64,000 nucleotides of DNA from Prevotella sp. E13-27 (GTDB lineage: Bacteria > Bacteroidota > Bacteroidia > Bacteroidales > Bacteroidaceae): assembly GCF_023217965.1 (NCBI RefSeq), contig NZ_JALPSC010000001.1:1488001-1552000 (forward strand), read 5' to 3'. The notes below the pieces were generated by a model, which saw only the letters and a list, made by a program, of their open reading frames with translations, did no database searches and was not told the origin of the DNA. The position numbers and the translations under genes were made by a program. Shown one piece after another: positions 25,237 to 33,774 of the stretch. Each line of letters begins with the position of its first letter. Within the stretch, counting starts at the first letter, position 1.

Positions 25237-26013
25237 TTAAATCTTCGCTATCACGCCGAGCTTTGTACTGTTCAGGAACTCAATGATGTTGCGAATCTCT
25301 TCACTGTCGGGCACCTGATCTTTAATCTGGTTAACAGCGTCGAAGAGAGAGGTGTTACCTAAGTAAACAAGGCGGTAGGCATTGGCAATGTGCTTCAGCA
25401 CCTTCTCATCTACTCCATATGTACGACCCATGGTGTAGTTCACACCGCCATACTCTGAACGCTTTGTGCAGATGATATATGGAGGCACATCCTTAGAGAA
25501 TGTCGTACCAGCCTGTATCATAGCACCGCGGCCTACGCGTGTCTTAGCATTCTCGATGACCGATGAAGAGAAGATTACACCGTCCTGAATCTCACAGTCG
25601 CCGGCAATCTTTGTGCCATAGCCAAATACGCAGCGGTCGCCCACCTTTGTGTCATGTGAGATGTGGGAACCTTCCATCAGCACGTTGTCATTGCCTAAGA
25701 CGGTCTGTCCGCTAGTGTGAGTAGCACGGTTGATGACCACGTTCTCACGGATGATATTGTTGTTGCCGATGATGCATTCCGACTTCTCACCACGGAAATC
25801 GAAGTCCTGAGGCAGTGCACCGATAACGCTTCCCTGATGGATCTTGTTGTTCTTTCCCATGCGAGTGCCTGAGCAGATACTCACGAAGGGGAAGATGATG
25901 CAGTTGTCGCCAATGACTACATCGTCTTCTATATATACGAATGGGAATATCTTACAGTTGTTGCCGATTTTTGCGCTTGGGCTAATCTCGGCCTTTGGAC
26001 TAATATCTGACAT
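25237..26013 (-). CDS. lpxA: UDP-N-acetylglucosamine acyltransferase
   Basis: 258 residues from the ATG at 26013 (MSDISPKAEI). An ATG 24 bp upstream would add MGGVGGGY, encoded by a palindromic repeat, and is rejected. The N-terminal two thirds is a left-handed beta helix of hexapeptide repeats (ISPSAKIGNNCKIFPFVYIE). The catalytic-type His is in NRATHTSGQT near residue 122, and the C-terminal helical part follows. It performs the first step of lipid A synthesis, O-acylation of UDP-GlcNAc. It lies downstream of the efflux pump genes, separated by a 140-bp gap with two palindromic repeats. Confidence 0.93.
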   Translation of the reverse strand: MSDISPKAEISPSAKIGNNCKIFPFVYIEDDVVIGDNCIIFPFVSICSGTRMGKNNKIHQGSVIGALPQDFDFRGEKSECIIGNNNIIRENVVINRATHTSGQTVLGNDNVLMEGSHISHDTKVGDRCVFGYGTKIAGDCEIQDGVIFSSSVIENAKTRVGRGAMIQAGTTFSKDVPPYIICTKRSEYGGVNYTMGRTYGVDEKVLKHIANAYRLVYLGNTSLFDAVNQIKDQVPDSEEIRNIIEFLNSTKLGVIAKI

Positions 26014-26017
26014 ATAA

Positions 26018-26048
26018 CCTCCCCCAACCCCTCCCAAGGAGGGGAGTG
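26018..26048. repeat. G/C-rich palindromic repeat upstream of lpxA
   Basis: ACCTCCCCCAACCCCTCCC then AAGGAGGGGAG, directly upstream of the lpxA ATG, so it probably covers the lpxA ribosome-binding region. Same family as the copies in cca and trmH-like. Confidence 0.8.
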
Positions 26049-26122
26049 CCTGACGGGTTTCAGGGGGATAATCAGGCTTGTTATATTATTAATAGAATAC
26101 TAAATCACTTTTTCCGCAGATC

Positions 26123-26151
26123 ACCTCTCCTTCGGGGAGGAAGGGAGGGGT
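26123..26151. repeat. G/C-rich palindromic repeat after the efflux outer-membrane gene
   Basis: CCTCTCCTTCGGGGAGG then AAGGGAGGGG, beginning 2 bp after the stop of the outer-membrane factor gene. Confidence 0.75.
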
Positions 26152-26153
26152 TC

Positions 26154-27617
26154 TCACTTACTTCCGCCTCCCAGTGCCTGATAGAGGTTCACTACAGCCT
26201 GCATCTTGCTGAAGTCGTCGGTGACCTTGGAGATGCGTGCGTTGAGCAGGCTCGACTGAGCTTGGATGACCTCAAGATAGCTGCTGCCTTTAGATGCATA
26301 CAGCTGCTTGGTGTCTTCTACATATTGTGTGTAGATATCTACCTGCTTCTCGTCAAGCTTACTCTTCTCGTCGCAAGTGTTATATGCTATGAGTGCATTG
26401 CTTACCTCGTTGCCGGCTTTCAGAATAGTGCTCTGGAAAGTGTTCAGCGCCTGCTCCTGCTGAGCTTTTGCAACTTTCAGACCTGCAACAATCTGTCCAT
26501 GTTGGAAGATAGGCTGTGTGAGCTGGCCAACGGCTGAGAGGATCCACTTGCCTGGGTTGACAATCTGTCCGCCGAGAGAGTTAGTAAACATGGCCGTACC
26601 AGTGATGGTGATGTTCGGATAGAAACGTGAGCGTGCTGTCTCGGTGTCGTAGAAACACTGAGCAAGAGCCATCTCTGCGGCATGTACGTCGGCACGGTTA
26701 GAGAGCAACTGTATGCCCACGCCAGTAGAGAACTCTGATGGGAGTGACTGGTCGTAGAATGAGCCACGCGCAATCTGATGAGCAGGCTCGTTGAGCAACA
26801 GTGACATGGAGTTCTCCATCTCACGAATCTGCTGACGCAGTGCTGCTGCTTTTGCCTGAATGCTATAGTAGCTTGCCTCTGCACTCAGCACGCTGGTAGA
26901 ACGTGCACGTCCCAGCTCCATCTGCAGTTTCATCATGTCCCATGTGTCCTTTGACAGGGCTTCCATATCGGTGACGATGCGTAGCTGTTCGTCAAGCATC
27001 ATCAGTGTGTAGTAAAGGTTTGCCACACCGCAGATGATGTTGGTCTGAACTACAACCTGATAGTCTTTGGTCGCAAGCAGCTTCATCTGAGCTGAACGCT
27101 TTTGTGAAAGCAGGTTTCCGAAGAGGTCTATGCTCCACGATGCTGAGATGGGCAGCTGATAGGTTTTTGACACAGATGCGCCATCCATCTGCACCTGGCT
27201 TATTGTTCCCTGAGGAGCGATGGCTACTGAGGGGAGGAAAGCCAGCTTTGAAACGGTGAGCATGGTCTGCATCATCTTAACGTTGAGTGCTGCATTACGC
27301 AGGTCAACATTGTTTTCCAGAGCTTTCTCAATGAGCGACTGCAGCTGTGGGTCGGTGAATACTTCGCGCCAGGGCAGATTGCCGAAGTTGTCATCGCTGT
27401 TGGTGACAAGGGTGTCGGTATCGCTCGTAAGGTCACGAATGAGCCCTTTCGTGTTCACCTCGTCGGGACGCTCATATTTGTTGTAGAGTCCGCAGCTTGA
27501 AAGTAGGAGGACAGCAAAGACCCACCCCCAGCCCCTCCCGAGTGGAAGGGGAGTCTTAATAGACTTGCTGGTTGTAAACAGCGCGGTCATCATATATTTA
27601 AAAATATGTATCTTCAT
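26154..27617 (-). CDS. RND efflux outer-membrane factor (OprM/NodT family lipoprotein)
   Basis: 487 residues, TolC-like outer-membrane channel of a tripartite drug-type efflux pump. Paired long helical repeats with LIEKALENNVDLRNAALNV (first half) and ALAQCFYDTETARSRFYPN (second half) are typical. A lipobox LLSSC at about residue 40 predicts lipid anchoring. The stretch TPLPLGRGWGW just before the hydrophobic signal segment is encoded by a G/C-rich palindromic repeat, so the signal peptide has been rebuilt by an insertion. The start could be MKIHIFKY at 27617 or the ATGs nine and ten codons later. The pump gene lies upstream at 27688-30945. Confidence 0.88.
   Translation of the reverse strand: MKIHIFKYMMTALFTTSKSIKTPLPLGRGWGWVFAVLLLSSCGLYNKYERPDEVNTKGLIRDLTSDTDTLVTNSDDNFGNLPWREVFTDPQLQSLIEKALENNVDLRNAALNVKMMQTMLTVSKLAFLPSVAIAPQGTISQVQMDGASVSKTYQLPISASWSIDLFGNLLSQKRSAQMKLLATKDYQVVVQTNIICGVANLYYTLMMLDEQLRIVTDMEALSKDTWDMMKLQMELGRARSTSVLSAEASYYSIQAKAAALRQQIREMENSMSLLLNEPAHQIARGSFYDQSLPSEFSTGVGIQLLSNRADVHAAEMALAQCFYDTETARSRFYPNITITGTAMFTNSLGGQIVNPGKWILSAVGQLTQPIFQHGQIVAGLKVAKAQQEQALNTFQSTILKAGNEVSNALIAYNTCDEKSKLDEKQVDIYTQYVEDTKQLYASKGSSYLEVIQAQSSLLNARISKVTDDFSKMQAVVNLYQALGGGSK
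27519..27556 (-). repeat. G/C-rich palindromic repeat inside a signal peptide
   Basis: GACCCACCCCCAGCCCCTCCC then GAGTGGAAGGGGAGTC on the plus strand, read in frame within the lipoprotein signal peptide of the outer-membrane factor. Confidence 0.85.
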
Positions 27618-27650
27618 AATTCTTTGTTTTATTGTTTAAAAGTCTAACCA

Positions 27651-27689
27651 ACCTCCCCTCCCACTCGGGAGGGGACGGGGGTGGGTCTT
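27651..27689. repeat. G/C-rich palindromic repeat between two efflux genes
   Basis: ACCTCCCCTCCCACTCGGGAGG then GGACGGGGGTGGGTC. It begins at the stop codon of the RND transporter gene and fills most of the gap to the next gene. Confidence 0.85.
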
Positions 27690-30600
27690 ACTTTTGCAAT
27701 TCATAATCAACAGGACGCTTTGCATACTGCTGCAGTTCTGTTGTTACGTCAGGATTCTCCTCGTCGCCCTCAAATTTCATTGGTGAGAACTTCTCCTGCA
27801 ATGTCTGGAAGACTACGAACAGGCCTGGCACCACAATGATTTGGAACATCGTACCGATGAGCATACCACCTACAGCAGCGGCACCCAGTGTCTGGTTACC
27901 GTTCTTACCTACGCCTGATGCGAACATCATTGGCAGCAGACCGATAATCATGGCAAGTGATGTCATGAGGATAGGACGCAGACGTGCTGCGGCACCCAAT
28001 GTAGCAGCCCAGGTGATAGCCATACCTGTCTGACGGCGCTCAAGGGCGAACTGCACAATAAGGATGGCGTTCTTAGCCAGCAGACCAATCAGCATGATGA
28101 GTGAGATCTGCATGTAGATATCGTTGGCGTGGCCGAAAATCATCGTGAAGAGGAAACAGCCAGCCAGACCGAACGGCACGGATAATACTACAGCCAATGG
28201 CAGGATGTATGACTCATACTGTGCTGACAGAATCAGGTAGATGAAGATGAAGCAGAGTATGAAGATGATGGCTGTTGAGTTAGAAGCTTTTGCCTCCTCA
28301 CGTGTCAGACCCATATAGTCATATGAGTAACCCGTAGGCAGTACCTCTGCAGCTACCTCTTGAGCTGCCTTAATGGCAGCACCCGTAGAGTAGCCGTTGG
28401 CAACCGTTGCTGTTACATTAATAGAGGTGAACAGGTTGAAACGGTTGATGTTCGAAGGACCATAGACACGCTCCATGCGGCAGAACTCCTCAACGGGCGA
28501 CATGCCCTTCGGAGTGCGTACATAGACGCTCTTCAGTGACTCTGGTGTCATGCGCGTCTCTGGCGAGCCCTGTATCATCACACGGTAGAGCTTACCATAG
28601 GCATTGAAGTTAGAGGCATAGAGACCGCCATAGTAACCCTGAAGTGTGGAAAGTACCGTAGATGGCGATATGCCACTCTGCTTACACTTTGCCACATCTA
28701 CATGTATCATGTACTGTGGATAGTTCGGGTTGTATGAGGTCATAGCCATCTGGAACTCTGGACGCTTGTTGAGCTCAGTCAGATAGTCCTGTACAACGCC
28801 GAAGAAACGGTTCAGATCACCACCAGTACGGTCCTGCATCACCAGCGAGATACCGCTGTTTGCTGAGAAACCAGGAATCATTGGCGGAGCGAAGGCCAGA
28901 ATCTTAGCATCCTTGATGTGCGCAGTCTTGATATAGATCTGTGCCAGTACGCCTGTAGATTCCAGTGGGTTCAGGAAGAAACGGTAGATGCCGTCGCCCT
29001 GCCATAGTCCGCTGAGCTTCCAGAAGAATCCTTTCTGACGCTCGCTGAATGGCTTAAGCTTCAGGATGAATGTTGCCTGGTCAGAACCGGCACCTGCAAT
29101 GAAGTTGTAACCCTGAATCTGCTCACGGCTCTGGATGGCTGGGTCTGCAGCCAGGATAGAGTCAACCTCATTGATGACCTGACGGGTGCGTGCCACAGAT
29201 GTAGCAGGAGGCATTGAGATGGTGCAGAAGATTGTACCAGTATCCTCATCGGGCACAAGACCTGTCTTGGTTGTATTAAATGTGATTACCAATATTACTA
29301 TAGAGATGATGGCCGTAGTAATAATGGTGATAGGTTTGCGCACCAGCTTCTCAATGTTTGTCTTGTATTTGCCAAGAATCCTATCGTAAGAAGCATTGAA
29401 AGCTGCATGGAAACGGTCTATACGCGACATCTTTATCTCGTGGCCATTCTTGTCGTGAGGCTTCAGGAAGATAGCACATAGAGCCGGTGACAGCGTCAAT
29501 GCGTTAAGAGCCGAGATGAAGATGCTGACAGCCATTGTCACACCGAACTCGCGGTAGAACGTACCTGTGGTGCCGCCCAAGAATGAAACAGGAATGAACA
29601 CTGATGCCATCACCAGTGTGATAGAGATGATTGCGCCAGAGATTTCGTTCATGGCATCGATAGATGCCGTTAGCGTTGACTTGTAGCCCTGATCCAGCTT
29701 TGCGTGCACAGCCTCTACAACCACAATGGCATCATCGACCACGATGGCGATAGCCAACAGCAAAGCCGATAGCGTCAGCAGGTTTATAGAGAAACCGAAC
29801 ACCAACAGGAAGAAGAACGTACCAATCAGTGACACTGGAACGGCAATCAGCGGGATGAGCGTAGAGCGCCAGTCCTGAAGGAATACGTAGATCACGATGA
29901 ACACCAGGATGAGGGTGAATATCAGCGTGAAGAGTACTTCCTCGATTGATGCATAGAGGAACTCGGTAACGTCGTAGTTGATCTTGTAGTACATGCCTGG
30001 AGGGAACAGCTTCGACTGTTCCTTGAGCTCAGCTTTCACCTGCTTTGCAATCTCGTTGGCGTTTGAACCTGCAATCTGCTGAACCATACCCATTACCGAT
30101 GGAATGTTGTTGTTCTTCATCGATACAGAGTATTGCAGACCACCCAACTCAATCTTCGCTACGTCCTTCAGCTTCAGCGTCTGACCGTTGGCATCGCTTG
30201 AAATGATGATGTTGCCGAACTCCTCAGCCGTCTTGAAACGACCTGTATAGCGCATGGCATATTCATAGGCCACATCACTACGCTCACCAAACGTACCAGG
30301 AGCTGCCTCGATATTCTGCTCTGCCAGCACTCCACTGATGTCGCTTGGCATCAGGTTGTATTGCTTCATCACGTCTGGCTTCAGCCATATACGCATAGAG
30401 TAGGTCTTCACACCTGGACTCTGCACGTCGCCCACACCCTGAATACGCTTGATGGCTGGGATGATATTGATGTTGTTGTAGTTAGTCAGAAACTCATCAT
30501 CGTAGCGGCCGTCAGATGTCAGGGTGAACATCATCACCTGTGAGGTCTGACGCTTCATTACTGTCACACCGATCTTCGTTACCTCGGCAGGCAGCAGTGC

Positions 30601-30945
30601 CTGAGCCTGAGAGACACGGTTCTGCACGTTCACTGCACACATATCAGGGTTCATGCCCTGACGGAACAGAATGGATATGCTAGCCGAGCCTGAAGAAGCC
30701 GTTGATGAGATATAGTCCATGCCTTCCACACCGTTGATGCTCTCTTCAAGCGGTGTGATAACTGAATTCTTCACCGTCTCGGCATCGGCACCAGGATAGC
30801 TGGTGTAAACAACAACCGTAGGCGGCGCTATGTCTGGATACTGCTCAATAGGCAGCGAAACAAGACCGATGGCACCTAACAGCACGATGAGAATAGATAT
30901 CACCGTGGAGAGTACCGGACGTTTGATAAATGCTGTAAAAGTCAT
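27688..30945 (-). CDS. RND multidrug efflux transporter, AcrB/MexB type
   Basis: 1,085 residues, the expected length. The chain has the typical two halves, each with a first membrane segment (MTFTAFIKRPVLSTVISILIV), a large periplasmic loop and further segments. The proton relay is present: the Asp pair in IVVDDAIVVVEAVHAK near residue 408 and Lys in GLLAKNAILIV. GPSNINRFNLFTS and the C-terminal GNQTLGAAAVGG are also typical of the HAE1 group. It would expel hydrophobic or amphiphilic compounds using the proton gradient together with the adaptor upstream and the channel downstream. Confidence 0.94.
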   Translation of the reverse strand: MTFTAFIKRPVLSTVISILIVLLGAIGLVSLPIEQYPDIAPPTVVVYTSYPGADAETVKNSVITPLEESINGVEGMDYISSTASSGSASISILFRQGMNPDMCAVNVQNRVSQAQALLPAEVTKIGVTVMKRQTSQVMMFTLTSDGRYDDEFLTNYNNINIIPAIKRIQGVGDVQSPGVKTYSMRIWLKPDVMKQYNLMPSDISGVLAEQNIEAAPGTFGERSDVAYEYAMRYTGRFKTAEEFGNIIISSDANGQTLKLKDVAKIELGGLQYSVSMKNNNIPSVMGMVQQIAGSNANEIAKQVKAELKEQSKLFPPGMYYKINYDVTEFLYASIEEVLFTLIFTLILVFIVIYVFLQDWRSTLIPLIAVPVSLIGTFFFLLVFGFSINLLTLSALLLAIAIVVDDAIVVVEAVHAKLDQGYKSTLTASIDAMNEISGAIISITLVMASVFIPVSFLGGTTGTFYREFGVTMAVSIFISALNALTLSPALCAIFLKPHDKNGHEIKMSRIDRFHAAFNASYDRILGKYKTNIEKLVRKPITIITTAIISIVILVITFNTTKTGLVPDEDTGTIFCTISMPPATSVARTRQVINEVDSILAADPAIQSREQIQGYNFIAGAGSDQATFILKLKPFSERQKGFFWKLSGLWQGDGIYRFFLNPLESTGVLAQIYIKTAHIKDAKILAFAPPMIPGFSANSGISLVMQDRTGGDLNRFFGVVQDYLTELNKRPEFQMAMTSYNPNYPQYMIHVDVAKCKQSGISPSTVLSTLQGYYGGLYASNFNAYGKLYRVMIQGSPETRMTPESLKSVYVRTPKGMSPVEEFCRMERVYGPSNINRFNLFTSINVTATVANGYSTGAAIKAAQEVAAEVLPTGYSYDYMGLTREEAKASNSTAIIFILCFIFIYLILSAQYESYILPLAVVLSVPFGLAGCFLFTMIFGHANDIYMQISLIMLIGLLAKNAILIVQFALERRQTGMAITWAATLGAAARLRPILMTSLAMIIGLLPMMFASGVGKNGNQTLGAAAVGGMLIGTMFQIIVVPGLFVVFQTLQEKFSPMKFEGDEENPDVTTELQQYAKRPVDYELQK

Positions 30946-31006
30946 TGTCTTAAATGTTTTTCGTTATTACGTTATTTCATTATGACGTTATAACGATGTT
31001 TCGTTA

Positions 31007-32182
31007 TTATTTCTTCATTTCTCCAACAATGTCACCGGCAGTCATTGCCTTAGCCTGCTCCTGGATCTTCTCCTGGTAGCGCTCAGGGGTGATGGGGACA
31101 ATCTCCATCTGGTCGGTAAGCTTGGTGATACCGTTGGTCACATATTTGTCACCTATCTTCAATCCGCTGGTTACAACATAGTTGTTGCCATCGTTCTGTG
31201 GGTCAACAGTTATCTCTGTATAGACAACCTTGTTATCCTTGCCGAGAGTGTAAACGAACTTCTTGTTCTGAACCTCTGATACACATGACTGTGGGATAAC
31301 GATTGCTGTATCCTGATCGCGGGGAATGATGACAACGCCTGAGCCGCCGCTCTTCAGCAGCTTGTCTGGGTTGGGGAATACGGCTATCATCTGTACAGTA
31401 CCTGTTGACTGGTCAATGACGCCGCTCATCTTTGCTACCTTGCCTTCACTGGCGTAGATGGAACCGTCGGCCAACTGAAGTTTGACAGCAGGAAGGGCTG
31501 CAAGAGCAGCTTTCTGTCCACCTTCCGACTTTGACATAGCCAAGACGTCTTTCTCGTTCATAGAGAAATATACCTCCATTGAAGAGTTGTCGCTAACAGT
31601 TGTCAGCACGTTCTGTGCGCTAACCAATGCGCCAACCTTGAATGGCAGGGTGCCTACTACACCTGAAGCAGGACTCTTGACGAAGCAGAAGCTCAGCGCC
31701 TCCTTTGCATTGGCAAGTGCTGCCTCAGCCTGAGCCAGTGCAGCTTTTGCCTGTTCGTAAGAGTTCTGTGATGTCTGCATCTCATAATCGCCGATAACGC
31801 GATTATCGAACAGTTTCTTTGAGTTCTCGTATGTCAGTTTGGCTGTGTTCACGGCAGCCTGAGCAGTAGTTACTGAAGCCTGTGCCTGGCGCACCTGTGC
31901 CTGATAGGTCTGGTTGTCAATCTCGAACAGCACTTGTCCGGCACTAACGGTCTGACCTTCGTTGACGTAAATCTTTGTAAGGAAACCTCCAATTTTCGGA
32001 CTGATTTGTACATCCTGAACGCCTTTGATTGAAGCAGGGTAGGTCTGCTTCATGGCAGCACTGCTAGCCTTTACCTCAGTGACGGGGTACTCGTTGTCGC
32101 CAAACGTTGGACGACCACCTCCGCTACATGCTGCAAAAAGCAGGGCAGAGGCTGCGAATAACAAAATCTTTTTCATTTTCAT
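31007..32182 (-). CDS. RND efflux periplasmic adaptor, AcrA type
   Basis: 391-residue membrane fusion lipoprotein (signal MKMKKILLFAASALLFAAC, lipobox FAAC). The lipoyl-like halves appear in IGGFLTKIYVNEGQTVSAGQ and in KSPASGVVGTLPFKVGALVS, flanking an alpha-helical hairpin rich in Ala and Gln (QARQAQASVTTAQAAVNTAK, near residues 95-155). The beta-barrel part follows. It links the inner-membrane pump to the outer-membrane channel. It is the first gene of the operon, with a strong promoter at 32257-32286. Confidence 0.93.
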   Translation of the reverse strand: MKMKKILLFAASALLFAACSGGGRPTFGDNEYPVTEVKASSAAMKQTYPASIKGVQDVQISPKIGGFLTKIYVNEGQTVSAGQVLFEIDNQTYQAQVRQAQASVTTAQAAVNTAKLTYENSKKLFDNRVIGDYEMQTSQNSYEQAKAALAQAEAALANAKEALSFCFVKSPASGVVGTLPFKVGALVSAQNVLTTVSDNSSMEVYFSMNEKDVLAMSKSEGGQKAALAALPAVKLQLADGSIYASEGKVAKMSGVIDQSTGTVQMIAVFPNPDKLLKSGGSGVVIIPRDQDTAIVIPQSCVSEVQNKKFVYTLGKDNKVVYTEITVDPQNDGNNYVVTSGLKIGDKYVTNGITKLTDQMEIVPITPERYQEKIQEQAKAMTAGDIVGEMKK

Positions 32183-32256
32183 ACCTTAAATATTAATATC
32201 TAGTTCTTGCTTTCTTTTTACGGAAAACTCACCTATAATTGTAAGTTTTCAGCTTG

Positions 32257-32286
32257 CAAAGGTAATAAAAAGATGTGTAACGCAAA
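32257..32286 (-). promoter_or_regulatory. Promoter of the RND efflux operon
   Basis: On the minus strand TTTG (32283-32286), an 18-bp spacer and TACCTTTG (32257-32264), about 75 bp before the adaptor ATG. Confidence 0.7.
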
Positions 32287-32367
32287 TTTTTGTTTACTTT
32301 TTTTTACGATTTATTAGTGTTGTTTTTATGTCCAAGTATGCTCTTCTTGCGATTTTATTTTAAAAAG

Positions 32368-32399
32368 TTTGGCGTTTTAATGGAAATGACCTACTTTTG
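32368..32399 (+). promoter_or_regulatory. Promoter of the FucP-type transporter gene
   Basis: TTTG at 32368-32371, a 20-bp spacer and TACTTTTG at 32392-32399. It lies downstream of earlier in-frame ATGs and so supports the start at 32437. Confidence 0.7.
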
Positions 32400-32436
32400 T
32401 GGTCTGAAACACCATTTATCTATTAAACGCGACGTA

Positions 32437-33774
32437 ATGAAACTTGTACTGAACTCTAATGAGATATTGACTAAGAACGGAGTGAGCTATCTCATTCCAT
32501 TCATTCTTATTACTGCCTGCTTCACTATGTGGGGCTTTGCAAGTGATATGACGGGCCCTATCGTAAAGGCCTTTTCTAAGATTTTCCGTATGAGTGTCAC
32601 CGAGGGCTCAATGGTTCAGGTGGCATATTATCTTGGCTATTTCACGATGACGTTTCCTGCCGCATTGTTCATCCAGCGCTATTCGTTCAAGGCAGGAGTG
32701 ATGTTGGGCATGTCGCTGTTCGCTGTAGGTACGCTGATGTTTCTGCCAGCAAAGATGACTGGAATCTATTTCCCATTCCTCATAGCTTATTTTCTGCTGA
32801 CATGTGGTGTGGCTTTCCTTGAGACGAGCAGTAACTCGTTTATCTATTGTATGGGAACTGAAGATACTGCTACTCAGCGACTTAACCTTGCCCAGGCATT
32901 CAATCCTATTGGTGCGCTGATGGGCATGGTCGTGGCAATGAACTATGTTCAGGCGAAGATGAATCCTATGACTTCTGCACAGCGTATTGAGCTGTCGGAT
33001 GCGCAGTATGAATTGGTGAAGAACCACGACCTGAACATTCTCATCCAGCCTTATGTCTTCATCGGTGCTGTATGTATAGTGTTGCTGTTGCTCATAAAAC
33101 TGACGAAGATGCCTATGGTGGGTGACAAGCGGTTGAAGAAAGGAATCGTCACTTCTGTTCGCGAGCTTTTGTCGCTGAAGAACTACCGTGAGGGTGTTGT
33201 TGCGCAGTTCTTCTATATGGGCGCCCAGGTGACATGCTGGACTTTCATCATTCAATATGGAACACGTGTGTTCATGGCAGAGGGAATGAGCGAGAAAGCA
33301 GCAGAGATGTTGTCGCAGAAGTTTAATATCGCTGCCCTCATATTTTTCACCGTGAGCCGTTTCGTCTTCACATTCTTCCTAAAATATATTAAGGCTGGGC
33401 GCCTGTTAAGCATCATTGCTATCTGTGCTGCCACTTTTGTCGGTGGAGCAATATTGTTCCCCGATCGTAATGGCATGTATTGCCTTGTTGCTGTGTCGGC
33501 TTGCATGTCGCTTATGTTCCCCACTATCTATGGTATTGCTCTGCGTGGAGTAGGTGAGAATGTGAAGATGGCAGGCGCCGGTCTTGTCATGGCGATAATA
33601 GGCGGTGCGGTGTTCCCGCCTATTCAAGCTCTTATCATTGACAGTAATGTTGCTGTACTTGGCATAGCATCAACGAACCTGTCATTCCTAATTCCTCTTA
33701 TAAGCTTCGTTTACATAGCCCTCTACGGTCACCGCGCCTATGTACGACAGCATATCTGGAAGATTATGGAGTAG
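32437..33774 (+). CDS. FucP-type major facilitator sugar transporter
   Basis: 445 residues from the ATG at 32437 (MKLVLNSNEI); the frame is open upstream, but the promoter lies inside that extension. About twelve hydrophobic segments are visible. SVTEGSMVQVAYYLGYF, GVAFLETSSNSFI and RLNLAQAFNPIGALMG are diagnostic of the FucP/GluP branch that imports fucose, glucose, galactose or related sugars with protons. The exact sugar is not clear. No sugar-metabolism genes are adjacent. It converges with the yfhO-type gene, overlapping its stop by 11 bp. Confidence 0.88.
   Translation: MKLVLNSNEILTKNGVSYLIPFILITACFTMWGFASDMTGPIVKAFSKIFRMSVTEGSMVQVAYYLGYFTMTFPAALFIQRYSFKAGVMLGMSLFAVGTLMFLPAKMTGIYFPFLIAYFLLTCGVAFLETSSNSFIYCMGTEDTATQRLNLAQAFNPIGALMGMVVAMNYVQAKMNPMTSAQRIELSDAQYELVKNHDLNILIQPYVFIGAVCIVLLLLIKLTKMPMVGDKRLKKGIVTSVRELLSLKNYREGVVAQFFYMGAQVTCWTFIIQYGTRVFMAEGMSEKAAEMLSQKFNIAALIFFTVSRFVFTFFLKYIKAGRLLSIIAICAATFVGGAILFPDRNGMYCLVAVSACMSLMFPTIYGIALRGVGENVKMAGAGLVMAIIGGAVFPPIQALIIDSNVAVLGIASTNLSFLIPLISFVYIALYGHRAYVRQHIWKIME

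Noticed and set aside
32290..32436. Longer N-terminus of the FucP-type transporter
   Set aside because: The consensus promoter lies inside it, and family members begin close to the ATG at 32437.
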